Source of the DNA: Bacteroides sp. CAG:443
GTDB taxonomy: Bacteria > Bacteroidota > Bacteroidia > Bacteroidales > Bacteroidaceae
Direction: 5' to 3'
Length of the DNA: 17,048 nt
Assembly (NCBI GenBank): GCA_000432735.1
Contig: FR887785.1
Coordinates: forward strand, 3,598-20,645
In this document: positions 1 through 6,765 of the stretch, in pieces
Position numbering within the stretch: the stretch's first letter is position 1
How the letters are laid out: each line of letters starts with the position of its first letter
Translations under genes and position numbers: made by a program
Notes under the pieces: model-generated
What the model saw: the letters and a program-made list of their open reading frames with translations, nothing else
Databases searched by the model: none
What the model was told of the DNA's origin: nothing

Positions 1-305
1 CTTTCCCTCCACCGATAAAAAAGTTTTTTATCTATACACATTTTGACATAAATCATTTCTGTTTTACCTGGAAGGACCTTAGTATGTAAAGTGTATATTA
101 CAATTATAAGCACCTTGTTCCACACATTTTATCACCTGAAACAAGGCTCCTCCTACGACTTCATTTGCCGGATAAATCAACTTTTTACACCTTATAATAT
201 ACAAATGTCGGTTTATCCTTGTCCGAAGTCCTGTTCTTTTGCCGCATCCGGCAAGACTTTATATAAAAAATTGCACAAATCATTTTCTATTTCAAAGAAA
301 AGCAG
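1..305. other. Non-coding stretch at the window edge
   Basis: I see no convincing gene in these bases. A 90-codon open frame at 91-363 has no family resemblance and runs through the rpmE2 promoter, so I discount it. At 14-32 there is an AT-rich inverted repeat, GATAAAAAA and TTTTTTATC around a single G. It could be a weak terminator for a gene outside the window, but it has no GC-rich stem. A TTGACA-like hexamer at 43-48 has no matching downstream box. Confidence 0.5.
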
Positions 306-313
306 TATCTTTG
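306..313 (+). promoter_or_regulatory. Promoter -7 box of rpmE2 (TATCTTTG)
   Basis: TATCTTTG matches the Bacteroidetes -7 consensus TAnnTTTG. The -33 region around 283-287 is only T-rich. The predicted transcript starts near 317-319, giving a leader of about 75 nt before the ATG at 394. I see no strong structure in that leader. Confidence 0.7.
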
Positions 314-393
314 CAACCCGAAACAGACCATTACACACTTATTTTGCAGTGTTACCACTATAGCAAATAATAACAATAAAAGTATATACTGAA

Positions 394-645
394 ATGAAAA
401 AAGGCATTCATCCTGAAAACTACCGTCCGGTAGTATTTAAAGACATGTCAAACGGTGACATGTTCTTGTCACGTTCAACTTGTGCAACTAAAGACACAGT
501 AGAATTCGAAGGCGAAACTTATCCTTGTGTTAAGTTGGAAATTTCTAGCAGCTCTCACCCGTTCTACACAGGTAAGTCTAAATTGGTAGACACTGCAGGA
601 CGTGTTGATAAGTTCATGAGCCGTTACAACCGTATCAAGAAGTAA
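394..645 (+). CDS. rpmE2: 50S ribosomal protein L31 type B
   Basis: This 83-residue basic protein is a structural component of the large ribosomal subunit. It starts with the typical MKKGIHPENYRPVVF segment, continues with a central SHPFYTGKSK motif, and ends in the basic tail FMSRYNRIKK. These are hallmarks of type B (YkgM/RpmE2-like) L31. The zinc-binding CxxC arrangement of type A L31 is absent: the two cysteines, at residues 27 and 45, are isolated. The length is normal for the family. The gene is monocistronic, with its own TATCTTTG promoter about 80 bp upstream and a strong intrinsic terminator 20 bp after the stop. In many bacteria the zinc-free paralogue is induced by zinc limitation. 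I see no Zur box, and in Bacteroidales type B is commonly the main L31, so I do not infer zinc control. Confidence 0.95.
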   Translation: MKKGIHPENYRPVVFKDMSNGDMFLSRSTCATKDTVEFEGETYPCVKLEISSSSHPFYTGKSKLVDTAGRVDKFMSRYNRIKK

Positions 646-664
646 TCATTACTTGCAGAAATAT

Positions 665-709
665 AAAATCGGGCGTTTCTTTCACGTGGGAAACGCCCGA
701 TTTTATTTT
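665..709 (+). terminator. Intrinsic terminator of rpmE2
   Basis: A perfect 15-bp stem, AAAATCGGGCGTTTC at 665-679 pairing with GAAACGCCCGATTTT at 690-704, encloses a 10-nt loop. The T-rich tract ATTTT follows. It lies 20 bp after the rpmE2 stop codon. The A-rich start of the stem could give some termination from the other direction as well. Confidence 0.92.
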
Positions 710-955
710 GTCCCCTCTCCCCTTCCTTTCGAGCATCCGCTCAGAATATTCTGCCGCCCGCAACAGACTGCACCTCTTTTCTACCTTTTATTCACCTCCG
801 CCTTTTATCGCTCCGGCACAGTCTTGCCTGCAAGGCGCATCCATTCCGTAATTTCTTCCGGACTTTGACTCTACACCTCCTGAGAACGGCAAAAAAACAT
901 CGAGAGATTTTCCGAAAATTTGTACAAAAAAATTTCTTTTTTGTACAAAAAAGAA
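710..955. other. Non-coding stretch with a TTTGTACAAA hairpin
   Basis: The convergent gap between rpmE2 and the acyl-CoA synthetase has no credible gene. At 919-949 a perfect 13-bp inverted repeat, TTTGTACAAAAAA and TTTTTTGTACAAA, surrounds a 5-nt loop. Its right arm is also the centre of a self-complementary 16-mer (937-952, TTTTTTGTACAAAAAA). It sits directly after the minus-strand terminator and supplies that terminator's T-tract. It may be an auxiliary terminator or a protein-binding site. Confidence 0.45.
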
Positions 956-997
956 AGGCATTGCCACGAGATGTATCACACCTTCCCGGCAATGCCT
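947..997 (-). terminator. Intrinsic terminator of the proB-regulator-acyl-CoA synthetase unit
   Basis: Read on the minus strand, AGGCATTGCC (997-988) pairs perfectly with GGCAATGCCT (965-956) around a 22-nt loop. The run TTTCTTTTTT (955-946 and beyond) follows. It lies 33 bp after the stop of the synthetase gene, where an operon terminator is expected. Confidence 0.82.
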
Positions 998-1029
998 CAG
1001 CAATATCAGCAGGAACCTTCTAGAAAATC

Positions 1030-2688
1030 TTACTTGGCTGTATCTTTTTCACGTATTTCTACACGGCGAATCTTTCCACTAATCGTTTTGGGAAGCTCAT
1101 CCACAAACTCGATGACACGCGGATACTTGTAAGGAGCCGTAACACGCTTTACATGATCCTGCAATTCCTTCACCAGTTCTGGACCAGCTTTCGGCTTGTA
1201 TTCTTTCGACAATACGATAGTAGCTTTTACCACCTGACCACGTATCTCATCGGGCACACCGGTGATGGCGCACTCAACCACTGCCGGATGGGTCATCAGG
1301 GCACTTTCTACTTCGAACGGGCCGATACGGTATCCCGAGCTCTTGATCACGTCATCGGCACGACCTACGAACCAGTAGTATCCGTCCTCGTCGCGCCATG
1401 CCACATCACCTGTATAGTAAATGCCGTTGTGCCATGCCTCATGCGTCAGTTCCGGATCGCGATAATACTCCTTAAACAGTCCCAGCGGCTTTCCCTTATC
1501 AGTGCGGACAACGATCTGTCCCTGTTCACCGTCCTCGGCCGAACGGCCGTCGGGTGTCAGCAGGTCGATGTCGTACTGCGGATTAGGTACTCCCATGCTA
1601 CCCGGTTTCGGATCCATCCACGGGAAAGTAGCAAGCGTAAGTGCCGTTTCCGTCTGTCCGAACCCTTCCATGAGCCGGATACCCGTAATTTTCTTGAAGG
1701 TTTCGTAAACCGAATAGTTCAAAGCTTCTCCGGCCGTCGTACAATATTCCAAAGACGACAGGTCGAACTTGCTCAAGTCCTCACGAATCAGGAAACGGTA
1801 GATGGTAGGAGGCGCACACAGTGAAGTGATACGATATTCGTGAATTTTCTGCAAAATATCGGCAGGGGTAAACTTCTCATGGTCGTATACAAAAACATTG
1901 GCACCGGCAATCATCTGACCGTACAATTTTCCCCACACGGCTTTTCCCCAGCCCGTATCGGCAATGGTCAGGTGAAGACTGTCTTCGTGCAGGTTATGCC
2001 AGAAGCATCCGGTGGCAATATGTCCCAGCGGATAGGTAAAATCGTGTGCCACCATCTTAGGTTCACCTGTCGTTCCCGAAGTGAAATACATCAGCATAAT
2101 ATCGTCGTTGGTATTCACATGTTCCGGACGCACAAAAGGAGCAGCGTTTTCAATGCCCTTATGGAAGTCCTCGAAACCTTCCGGATACTCCGGTCCTACG
2201 CTGACGAGCTTCTCCACACTCGGAGATTCGGGCATGGCATCGAGTATATGCTTGGTGATGACTTCCTCACCCGCAGCCACAATCATCTTGATGGTAGCAG
2301 CCTGACAGCGATAAACGATATCTTTCTTCGTGAGCAGATGCGTAGCCGGAATGACTATCGCACCGATTTTATGCAATGCCAAAATAGAAAACCAAAATTC
2401 ATAGCGGCGTTTCAGAATCAGCATCACCTTATCGCCATGTCCGATGCCGAGGCTCTGAAAATAAGAAGCCGTCATGTCGGTATACTTTTTCAGGTCGGCA
2501 TACGTAAACTGAATATGATCTCCTTTATCGTTTGTCCAGAGCAATGCATTCTTTTCCGGACGTTCGGCTGCCCAGGCGTCCACTACGTCGTAGGCAAAAT
2601 TAAAGTTCTCGGGAACCTTTATCTTGAAGTGCTTTATAAAATCCTCCTGAGAGGTAAAACTTGTTTGATCTAAAAATCGTTCTAACAT
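1030..2688 (-). CDS. AMP-forming acyl-CoA synthetase (ACSM/acetyl-CoA synthetase-like)
   Basis: This 552-residue cytosolic enzyme of the ANL superfamily should activate a carboxylic acid with ATP to an acyl-adenylate and then transfer it to CoA. The ATP-binding loop YFTSGTTGEPK is at residues 201-211, GFGQTE at 342-347 and the TGD aspartate at 426-428. The hinge and C-terminal region VGRADDVIKSSGYRIGPFEVE spans 441-461, and the catalytic lysine is Lys539 in the PKTISGKI motif. All core motifs are intact and the length is normal. The overall pattern is closer to medium-chain/aryl (ACSM-type) ligases than to the roughly 650-residue Acs. The substrate cannot be read from the sequence; a short or medium fatty acid, or an aromatic acid, is possible. 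It is the last gene of a minus-strand unit, 39 bp after an XRE-cupin regulator, which often controls such a neighbour, and it is followed by a good terminator. Confidence 0.9.
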   Translation of the reverse strand: MLERFLDQTSFTSQEDFIKHFKIKVPENFNFAYDVVDAWAAERPEKNALLWTNDKGDHIQFTYADLKKYTDMTASYFQSLGIGHGDKVMLILKRRYEFWFSILALHKIGAIVIPATHLLTKKDIVYRCQAATIKMIVAAGEEVITKHILDAMPESPSVEKLVSVGPEYPEGFEDFHKGIENAAPFVRPEHVNTNDDIMLMYFTSGTTGEPKMVAHDFTYPLGHIATGCFWHNLHEDSLHLTIADTGWGKAVWGKLYGQMIAGANVFVYDHEKFTPADILQKIHEYRITSLCAPPTIYRFLIREDLSKFDLSSLEYCTTAGEALNYSVYETFKKITGIRLMEGFGQTETALTLATFPWMDPKPGSMGVPNPQYDIDLLTPDGRSAEDGEQGQIVVRTDKGKPLGLFKEYYRDPELTHEAWHNGIYYTGDVAWRDEDGYYWFVGRADDVIKSSGYRIGPFEVESALMTHPAVVECAITGVPDEIRGQVVKATIVLSKEYKPKAGPELVKELQDHVKRVTAPYKYPRVIEFVDELPKTISGKIRRVEIREKDTAK

Positions 2689-2727
2689 ATATTTTATCGA
2701 TTGTTTTTACTCGTTTATTTGTATTGT

Positions 2728-3285
2728 TCATGGTATGACGACCGCCAGAAATTTCACGGTCTTCCCGTCCAGTGCCAGCATGCCGTGCGGCTTGCTTGAA
2801 TCGAAATAAAGGCTGTCACCCGGATTCAGAATCAGTTCTTTTCCGTTGATGTTCAGCAGTATGCGTCCTTCAATTACCAGGTTGAACTCTTGTCCTCCGT
2901 GTGTATTGAAATATACCGGCGTACCCTCCGGCTTCGGCTCTACCGTAACAATAAACGGATCGGCCTTGCGCCCCTTGAAACCAGAAGCAAGCGACTGGTA
3001 CTTATATGCCTTGGTTCGCTCTACGGAAACACCCGTTCCCCGGCGAGTAAGAAAATAAGATTTCATTTTGGGTTCTTCACCAAACATCAGTTCATCCAGC
3101 GTAATGCCGTATTCACGAGCTATCCGCTGCAACACGCTTACAGAGAAGTCACATTCACCCGACTCAAGGGCCTGATATTCCTCCACCGTAAAGTTACAGT
3201 CGGCAGCCACTTTCTCCATACTCAAATCTAAAGCGTCGCGCAAACCTTTCAAGCGTTCGGCTATCTGCCTAATTTGTTCATCCAT
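2728..3285 (-). CDS. XRE-family regulator with C-terminal cupin domain
   Basis: This is a 185-residue transcription factor. Residues 5-66 form an XRE/Cro-type helix-turn-helix (RLKGLRDALDLSMEKVA and the following YQALESGECDFSVSVLQRIA helix region). Residues 115-184 form a small beta-barrel cupin with HGGQEFNLVIEG at 129-140 and PGDSLYFDSSKPHG at 155-168. His129, Glu133 and His167 sit where cupins place metal or ligand contacts. This architecture is known for regulators that sense small metabolites such as amines, sulfur compounds or acids. The gene lies 32 bp after proB and 39 bp before the acyl-CoA synthetase, all on one strand without an internal TAnnTTTG box, so it is probably cotranscribed with both. 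The natural inference is that it senses the substrate or product of the synthetase and may autoregulate the unit. The ligand is unknown. Confidence 0.88.
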   Translation of the reverse strand: MDEQIRQIAERLKGLRDALDLSMEKVAADCNFTVEEYQALESGECDFSVSVLQRIAREYGITLDELMFGEEPKMKSYFLTRRGTGVSVERTKAYKYQSLASGFKGRKADPFIVTVEPKPEGTPVYFNTHGGQEFNLVIEGRILLNINGKELILNPGDSLYFDSSKPHGMLALDGKTVKFLAVVIP

Positions 3286-3317
3286 ATTAATATGTCTTTT
3301 AAGATAATGATTTCAGA

Positions 3318-4400
3318 TTAATCAAGGTACAAGTAATCGTAATGCACCAGCGGACGCTGACCGTGCATGCCCAGCATCTCCCGTGCTTCGACGGAATCGA
3401 CTCCGATGCGTCCTACTCCTATCTGGCGTCCCCGTGCATCCATGATTTTTACAATGTCGTCTTTTTCAAACTCTCCTTCGATGGCAGTAACTCCTACCGG
3501 AAGGATACTGACGGCTTTCTTTCCTTTTACAGCCTTTACTGCCAGGTCGTTCAGGTGCAGTTCGCCTTTGGCAAACCCTTCGCTGTGGGCAATCCATTTC
3601 TTTACACTCGACACGACTTCGGAAGAAGGAACGAAACGGGTACAGACTGTCTCAGCAGGATGCTGCAACAAATCGAGCAGGATGTTTTCCTTTTTTCCGT
3701 TGGCTATGATGACGGTAATACCTTCGTCGGCCACCTTCCGGGCAATGGTAGTCTTGGTAAGCATGCCTCCTCTGCCGAAACCGGACTTCTCGGTCTGGAT
3801 ATAGTCGGACAAATCTTTTCCGTGTTCCACCTCACGTATCACCGACGTACCCGGCTGAGAAGGCGAACCGTTGTAAATGCCGTCGATGTTACTCAGGATA
3901 ATCAGAGCCTGAACATCGAGCATCGAAGCAATCATACCCGACAGTTCGTCATTGTCGGTAAACATCAGTTCGGTGACGGATATGGTATCGTTTTCGTTTA
4001 CGATAGGGATGACTCCGGTTTCCAGCATCACCCGCATACAGTTACGCTGGTTCAGGTAATGACGGCGGGTAGCAAAACTTTCCTTGGTTGTCAGCACCTG
4101 CCCTACGGCAATGCCGTGTTCGCGAAACAATTCATAGTACCGGTTAATCAACTTTGCCTGTCCCACAGCCGAATACAACTGACGCTGTGCCACGCTGTCG
4201 AGTTTCCGCGACACCTTGATCTCGCTGCGTCCCGAAGCGACCGCTCCCGAAGAAATCAATATCACCTCCACTCCTGCCTTGTGCAGCTCGGCTATCTGGT
4301 CGACCAAGGCCGACACACGAGTTACGTCCAACGTCCCGTCACGACGGGTAAGTACATTGCTTCCTACCTTTACCGCTATCTTTGTAAACTGAAATGCCAT
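3318..4400 (-). CDS. proB: Glutamate 5-kinase
   Basis: The product phosphorylates L-glutamate with ATP to gamma-glutamyl phosphate, the first step of proline synthesis in the cytosol. The 360-residue protein has the amino-acid kinase fold, with KVGSNVLTRRDG from residue 11 and ILISSGAVASGRSE at 47-60. The substrate segment NENDTIS is at 135-141, followed by FTDNDELSGMIA at 147-158 and GFGRGGMLTKTTIA at 207-220. A C-terminal PUA domain spans roughly 276-355, as in the long form of ProB, which is often feedback-inhibited by proline. It is the first gene of its transcription unit and has its own promoter box 27 bp upstream. The usual partner proA (glutamyl phosphate reductase) is not adjacent; a regulator and an acyl-CoA synthetase follow instead. 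The arginine cluster, also fed by glutamate, lies 1.9 kb away on the other strand. Confidence 0.95.
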   Translation of the reverse strand: MAFQFTKIAVKVGSNVLTRRDGTLDVTRVSALVDQIAELHKAGVEVILISSGAVASGRSEIKVSRKLDSVAQRQLYSAVGQAKLINRYYELFREHGIAVGQVLTTKESFATRRHYLNQRNCMRVMLETGVIPIVNENDTISVTELMFTDNDELSGMIASMLDVQALIILSNIDGIYNGSPSQPGTSVIREVEHGKDLSDYIQTEKSGFGRGGMLTKTTIARKVADEGITVIIANGKKENILLDLLQHPAETVCTRFVPSSEVVSSVKKWIAHSEGFAKGELHLNDLAVKAVKGKKAVSILPVGVTAIEGEFEKDDIVKIMDARGRQIGVGRIGVDSVEAREMLGMHGQRPLVHYDYLYLD

Positions 4401-4426
4401 AATAACTGTTCATTTTTTTCGTATGG

Positions 4427-4434
4427 CAAATATA
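4427..4434 (-). promoter_or_regulatory. Promoter -7 box of proB unit (TATATTTG)
   Basis: Read on the minus strand this is TATATTTG, matching TAnnTTTG. The -33 region is weak: CTTG at 4456-4453 is the nearest match, at about 18 bp spacing. The transcript would start about 20 nt before the proB ATG at 4400. Confidence 0.65.
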
Positions 4435-4527
4435 ACTTTTTACTTCGTAAAGCAAGCGAACAGCATGAATAAAATATAAAATTGTTACTTATTGATACAC
4501 ATCAATCCACATTTATGGGAAAATCTG

Positions 4528-4535
4528 TACCTTTG
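4528..4535 (+). promoter_or_regulatory. Promoter -7 box of the HAD phosphatase gene (TACCTTTG)
   Basis: TACCTTTG matches TAnnTTTG, but no clear -33 box is visible. It lies 28 bp before the ATG at 4564 and downstream of the in-frame ATG at 4492. This argues that translation starts at 4564. Confidence 0.65.
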
Positions 4536-4563
4536 CCTGACAAAATTCAACACCTTATTATAT

Positions 4564-5346
4564 ATGGTCAAAGCTATCTTCTTCGACATCGACGGAACAC
4601 TGGTTTCCTTCCAGACACATACCATTCCTCAGTCTACACAAAACGCGCTGAAACTGCTGCGCGAAAAAGGCATCAAGGTATTTATCGCCACAGGTCGCCC
4701 CAAGGTATTAATGATGGAAGCGGTAGGACACCTGCCGTTTGACGGGTTCATCACCCTGAACGGCGCACACTGTTTCACCTCTGCCCAGCAGGACATCTAT
4801 AAGGGAAACATTCCGGAAGACGACATCGAACGCCTCATCGGCTATCACCACCAGCATCCGGAAACGCCTTTCGTTTTTGTGCACGACAATGAATGGTTCA
4901 TAACCGGCGTAAACGAGGCGGTAAAAGAAGTAGCCCAGCTCATCGAGATCGAAATACCTCCCGTACGTCCCATCGAAGAGGCACGCGGCAAGGAAATCTT
5001 GCAGATCATGGGTTACTTTAAGGAAGACGATGAGCTGGAGGTGTTCCGCAAGGTTCTGACTCACTGCGAACCGATGCGCTGGTATCCGCTCTTTGCCGAT
5101 ATCATTGCACGCGGCAACAGCAAGAGTAAGGGCATCGATCAGGTACTGGCTCACTACGGCATCGACCTGAAGGATACAATGGCTTTCGGCGACGGAGGGA
5201 ACGATATTCCCATGCTGAGCCATGTAGGACTGGGAGTAGCCATGGGAAATGCTTCTCCGGAAGTACAAGCTGCCGCCCGTTACGTAACGACCTCGGTCGA
5301 TGAAGACGGCATCATGAATGCCTTGAAGCATTTCAATATCTTATAA
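4564..5346 (+). CDS. Cof-type HAD-IIB family phosphatase
   Basis: This 260-residue cytosolic phosphatase of the HAD superfamily probably acts on a sugar phosphate, flavin mononucleotide or another small phosphoester. Motif I, FFDIDGT, is at residues 6-12, with nucleophile Asp8 and acid/base Asp10. Motif II is Thr43 in IATGRP, motif III is a lysine in NSKSKG (185-190), and motif IV is GDGGNDIPML at 209-218. The insert between motifs II and III is a C2 cap, which defines subclass IIB. I chose the start at 4564 because homologues begin a few residues before motif I. The 24 codons upstream of it read as non-homologous leader and lie before the promoter box. The gene is monocistronic and converges on the methyltransferase, with only 2 bp between the stop codons and no terminator between them. 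Confidence 0.9.
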   Translation: MVKAIFFDIDGTLVSFQTHTIPQSTQNALKLLREKGIKVFIATGRPKVLMMEAVGHLPFDGFITLNGAHCFTSAQQDIYKGNIPEDDIERLIGYHHQHPETPFVFVHDNEWFITGVNEAVKEVAQLIEIEIPPVRPIEEARGKEILQIMGYFKEDDELEVFRKVLTHCEPMRWYPLFADIIARGNSKSKGIDQVLAHYGIDLKDTMAFGDGGNDIPMLSHVGLGVAMGNASPEVQAAARYVTTSVDEDGIMNALKHFNIL

Positions 5347-5348
5347 CA

Positions 5349-6077
5349 TCAATCCAGCCACAGCTTTGCCAGATAATCGTAGTGGTCGCCTTCCGCTACG
5401 ATTTCGGCATGAAATCCGTATTGCGAAACATAGGCGGAAAGTGTGTCGAAATCGACATACAGCCAGTCGAACGAATCTCCTTTTATCTGTTTGTACTGCA
5501 TCTGGAAATCGACTTCTCCGTAATAATCCGCAGCCAGATCGAGCACATAACTGCCATCCTCGTCTTCATACAGGTAACGCAAATCGCTGGAGTCAAGCAA
5601 TATGCACCCTCCGGGAGCAAGCAGCTGCTTCATCCTCAGACAGAAATCGGGCATGTTCTTCAGCTTACCGATAATGCCCGAACCGTTCATCAGCATCAGA
5701 ATGGTATCAAACTGTCCAGTAAAGTGTTCATCGAAAACGTTGGCCTGCAAAGCCTTCACACCCCGTTCCTGCATGGCCTTGACCGACAGCGGCGATATAT
5801 CGATGGCCAGACTTTCCTTACCTATTTCCTTGAGAGCCAGCGAATGGCAGCCACTTCCCGCACCCACATCCAGAATCCGGCCCTTTGCCAACTGCAAAGC
5901 AACCTGTTCCTGACGGGGCATATCCTTGTATGCACGAAACAATTCCGTTACGAGAATCTCGTCTTCATCGAACTGCGAAGAAAAAACTCTCAGGCGCCCA
6001 GCCTTGCCATGTTTGAGGAAATCGTAAATAGCCGCCCCCATCGGATCTTTCTCTTCAGACAACAAATTTATATTCAT
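5349..6077 (-). CDS. Class I SAM-dependent methyltransferase
   Basis: The 242-residue protein has a Rossmann methyltransferase core. Glycine-rich motif I, ILDVGAGSG, is at residues 68-76. The acidic residue that binds the ribose of S-adenosylmethionine is in AIDIS (about 91-95). The post-core strand segment QFDTILMLMNG runs from about 122 to 132. The N-terminal ~55 residues are a helical lead-in, which probably helps shape the substrate pocket. The substrate cannot be assigned; the sequence resembles small-molecule methyltransferases of unknown specificity widespread in Bacteroidales. The gene stands alone, divergent from argR and convergent with the HAD gene. Its stop is 2 bp from the HAD stop, so the 3' ends of the two mRNAs may overlap and be antisense to each other. 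Confidence 0.85.
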   Translation of the reverse strand: MNINLLSEEKDPMGAAIYDFLKHGKAGRLRVFSSQFDEDEILVTELFRAYKDMPRQEQVALQLAKGRILDVGAGSGCHSLALKEIGKESLAIDISPLSVKAMQERGVKALQANVFDEHFTGQFDTILMLMNGSGIIGKLKNMPDFCLRMKQLLAPGGCILLDSSDLRYLYEDEDGSYVLDLAADYYGEVDFQMQYKQIKGDSFDWLYVDFDTLSAYVSQYGFHAEIVAEGDHYDYLAKLWLD

Positions 6078-6109
6078 AACTGTAAATGATTCATTATTTT
6101 ACACACCTG

Positions 6110-6117
6110 CAAAGATA
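6110..6117 (-). promoter_or_regulatory. Promoter -7 box of the methyltransferase gene (TATCTTTG)
   Basis: Read on the minus strand this is TATCTTTG, an exact match to TAnnTTTG. It lies 32 bp before the ATG at 6077 and predicts a leader of about 25-30 nt. The -33 region near 6137-6140 is a poor match. Confidence 0.65.
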
Positions 6118-6204
6118 CAAAAAGAGGTTCAGACTGCATAACGATGACTATTTATTCACGAAATTTGCATAAATTAAGAATAAAACAAGAAAAAAGCAGG
6201 TTAT

Positions 6205-6238
6205 TCTGTATATTATTTCAATATTATCTGTATATTTG
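6205..6238 (+). promoter_or_regulatory. argR promoter with repeated TCTGTATATT
   Basis: The -7 box TATATTTG is at 6231-6238. The sequence TCTGTATATT occurs twice, at 6205-6214 and 6227-6236. The copies are exactly 22 bp apart, about two helical turns, and cover the -33 and -7 regions. A protein bound there would block the promoter. The second copy partly follows from the promoter consensus itself. Confidence 0.65.
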
Positions 6239-6249
6239 CAGCCTATTAA

Positions 6250-6265
6250 AGAATAATTATACACA
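6250..6265 (+). promoter_or_regulatory. Putative ARG box before argR
   Basis: AGAATAATTATACACA lies in the leader directly before the argR ATG. It contains the left half-site GAATA and a near-palindromic AT core like ArgR operators of other bacteria (consensus about TGAATAnnnnATTCA). A 13-of-16 match occurs at 7351-7366 before argG. This suggests autorepression of argR by arginine. Confidence 0.45.
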
Positions 6266-6751
6266 ATGAAAAGTAAAAACAGCCGACTTGATTCCATTAA
6301 GATGATTATCTCAAGCAAGGAGATAGGAAGCCAGGAAGAACTTCTTCAGGAACTGTCAAAGGAAGGTTTTCAACTGACACAAGCAACTCTTTCACGCGAC
6401 TTAAAACAACTGAAAGTGGCAAAAGCTGCCAGCATGAACGGAAATTATGTATATGTATTGCCCAACAATACCATGTACAAACGCATGACCGAGCCACATA
6501 CAGCCTCTGAGATGCTCCGCCAACCGGGGTTTCTGTCTATTGAATTCTCCGAAAACATTGCAGTCATCAAGACACGGCCGGGATATGCTAGCAGCCTGGC
6601 GTACGACATCGACAACAACCATTTCCACGAAATCATCGGAACGATTGCAGGCGATGATACGATTATGCTTATCGTCCGCGAAGGCTGTACCCGCACCAGC
6701 GTAAAACAAGCACTGGCACATGTAATACCGAATATAAACCTAATAAAATAA
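6266..6751 (+). CDS. argR: Arginine repressor ArgR
   Basis: This 161-residue transcription factor senses L-arginine and, as a hexamer, binds ARG boxes to repress arginine synthesis genes. Residues 1-65 form the winged helix. The recognition segment TQATLSRDLKQL at 38-49 is the ArgR signature. Residues 88-161 form the oligomerisation and arginine-binding domain, with GTIAGDDTI at 125-133 holding the Asp-Asp pair that contacts arginine. The length is normal. It is the first gene of the arginine cluster, with a promoter box at 6231 and a putative ARG box touching the start codon. The GNAT gene begins 14 bp after its stop, so the two are cotranscribed. Confidence 0.95.
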   Translation: MKSKNSRLDSIKMIISSKEIGSQEELLQELSKEGFQLTQATLSRDLKQLKVAKAASMNGNYVYVLPNNTMYKRMTEPHTASEMLRQPGFLSIEFSENIAVIKTRPGYASSLAYDIDNNHFHEIIGTIAGDDTIMLIVREGCTRTSVKQALAHVIPNINLIK

Positions 6752-6765
6752 GATACAGAAAGAAA

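Noticed and set aside
91..363. A 90-codon open frame before rpmE2
   Set aside because: It runs through the promoter box of rpmE2, has no family resemblance and a composition like non-coding DNA.
653..1132. Several 65-70 codon open frames on both strands after rpmE2
   Set aside because: They overlap two terminators and the end of the synthetase gene, and none shows a domain, signal or plausible start.
1840..2673. Long open frames opposite the acyl-CoA synthetase, including one of 277 codons
   Set aside because: They are antisense shadows of a gene with intact ANL motifs, and their translations lack any recognisable domain.
3342..4472. A 376-codon open frame opposite proB
   Set aside because: ProB motifs are complete on the other strand. 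The antisense frame even continues into the proB promoter, as expected of a shadow frame.
4492..4563. N-terminal extension of the HAD phosphatase from an upstream ATG
   Set aside because: The upstream ATG precedes the TACCTTTG promoter box, and the added 24 residues do not fit the family start.
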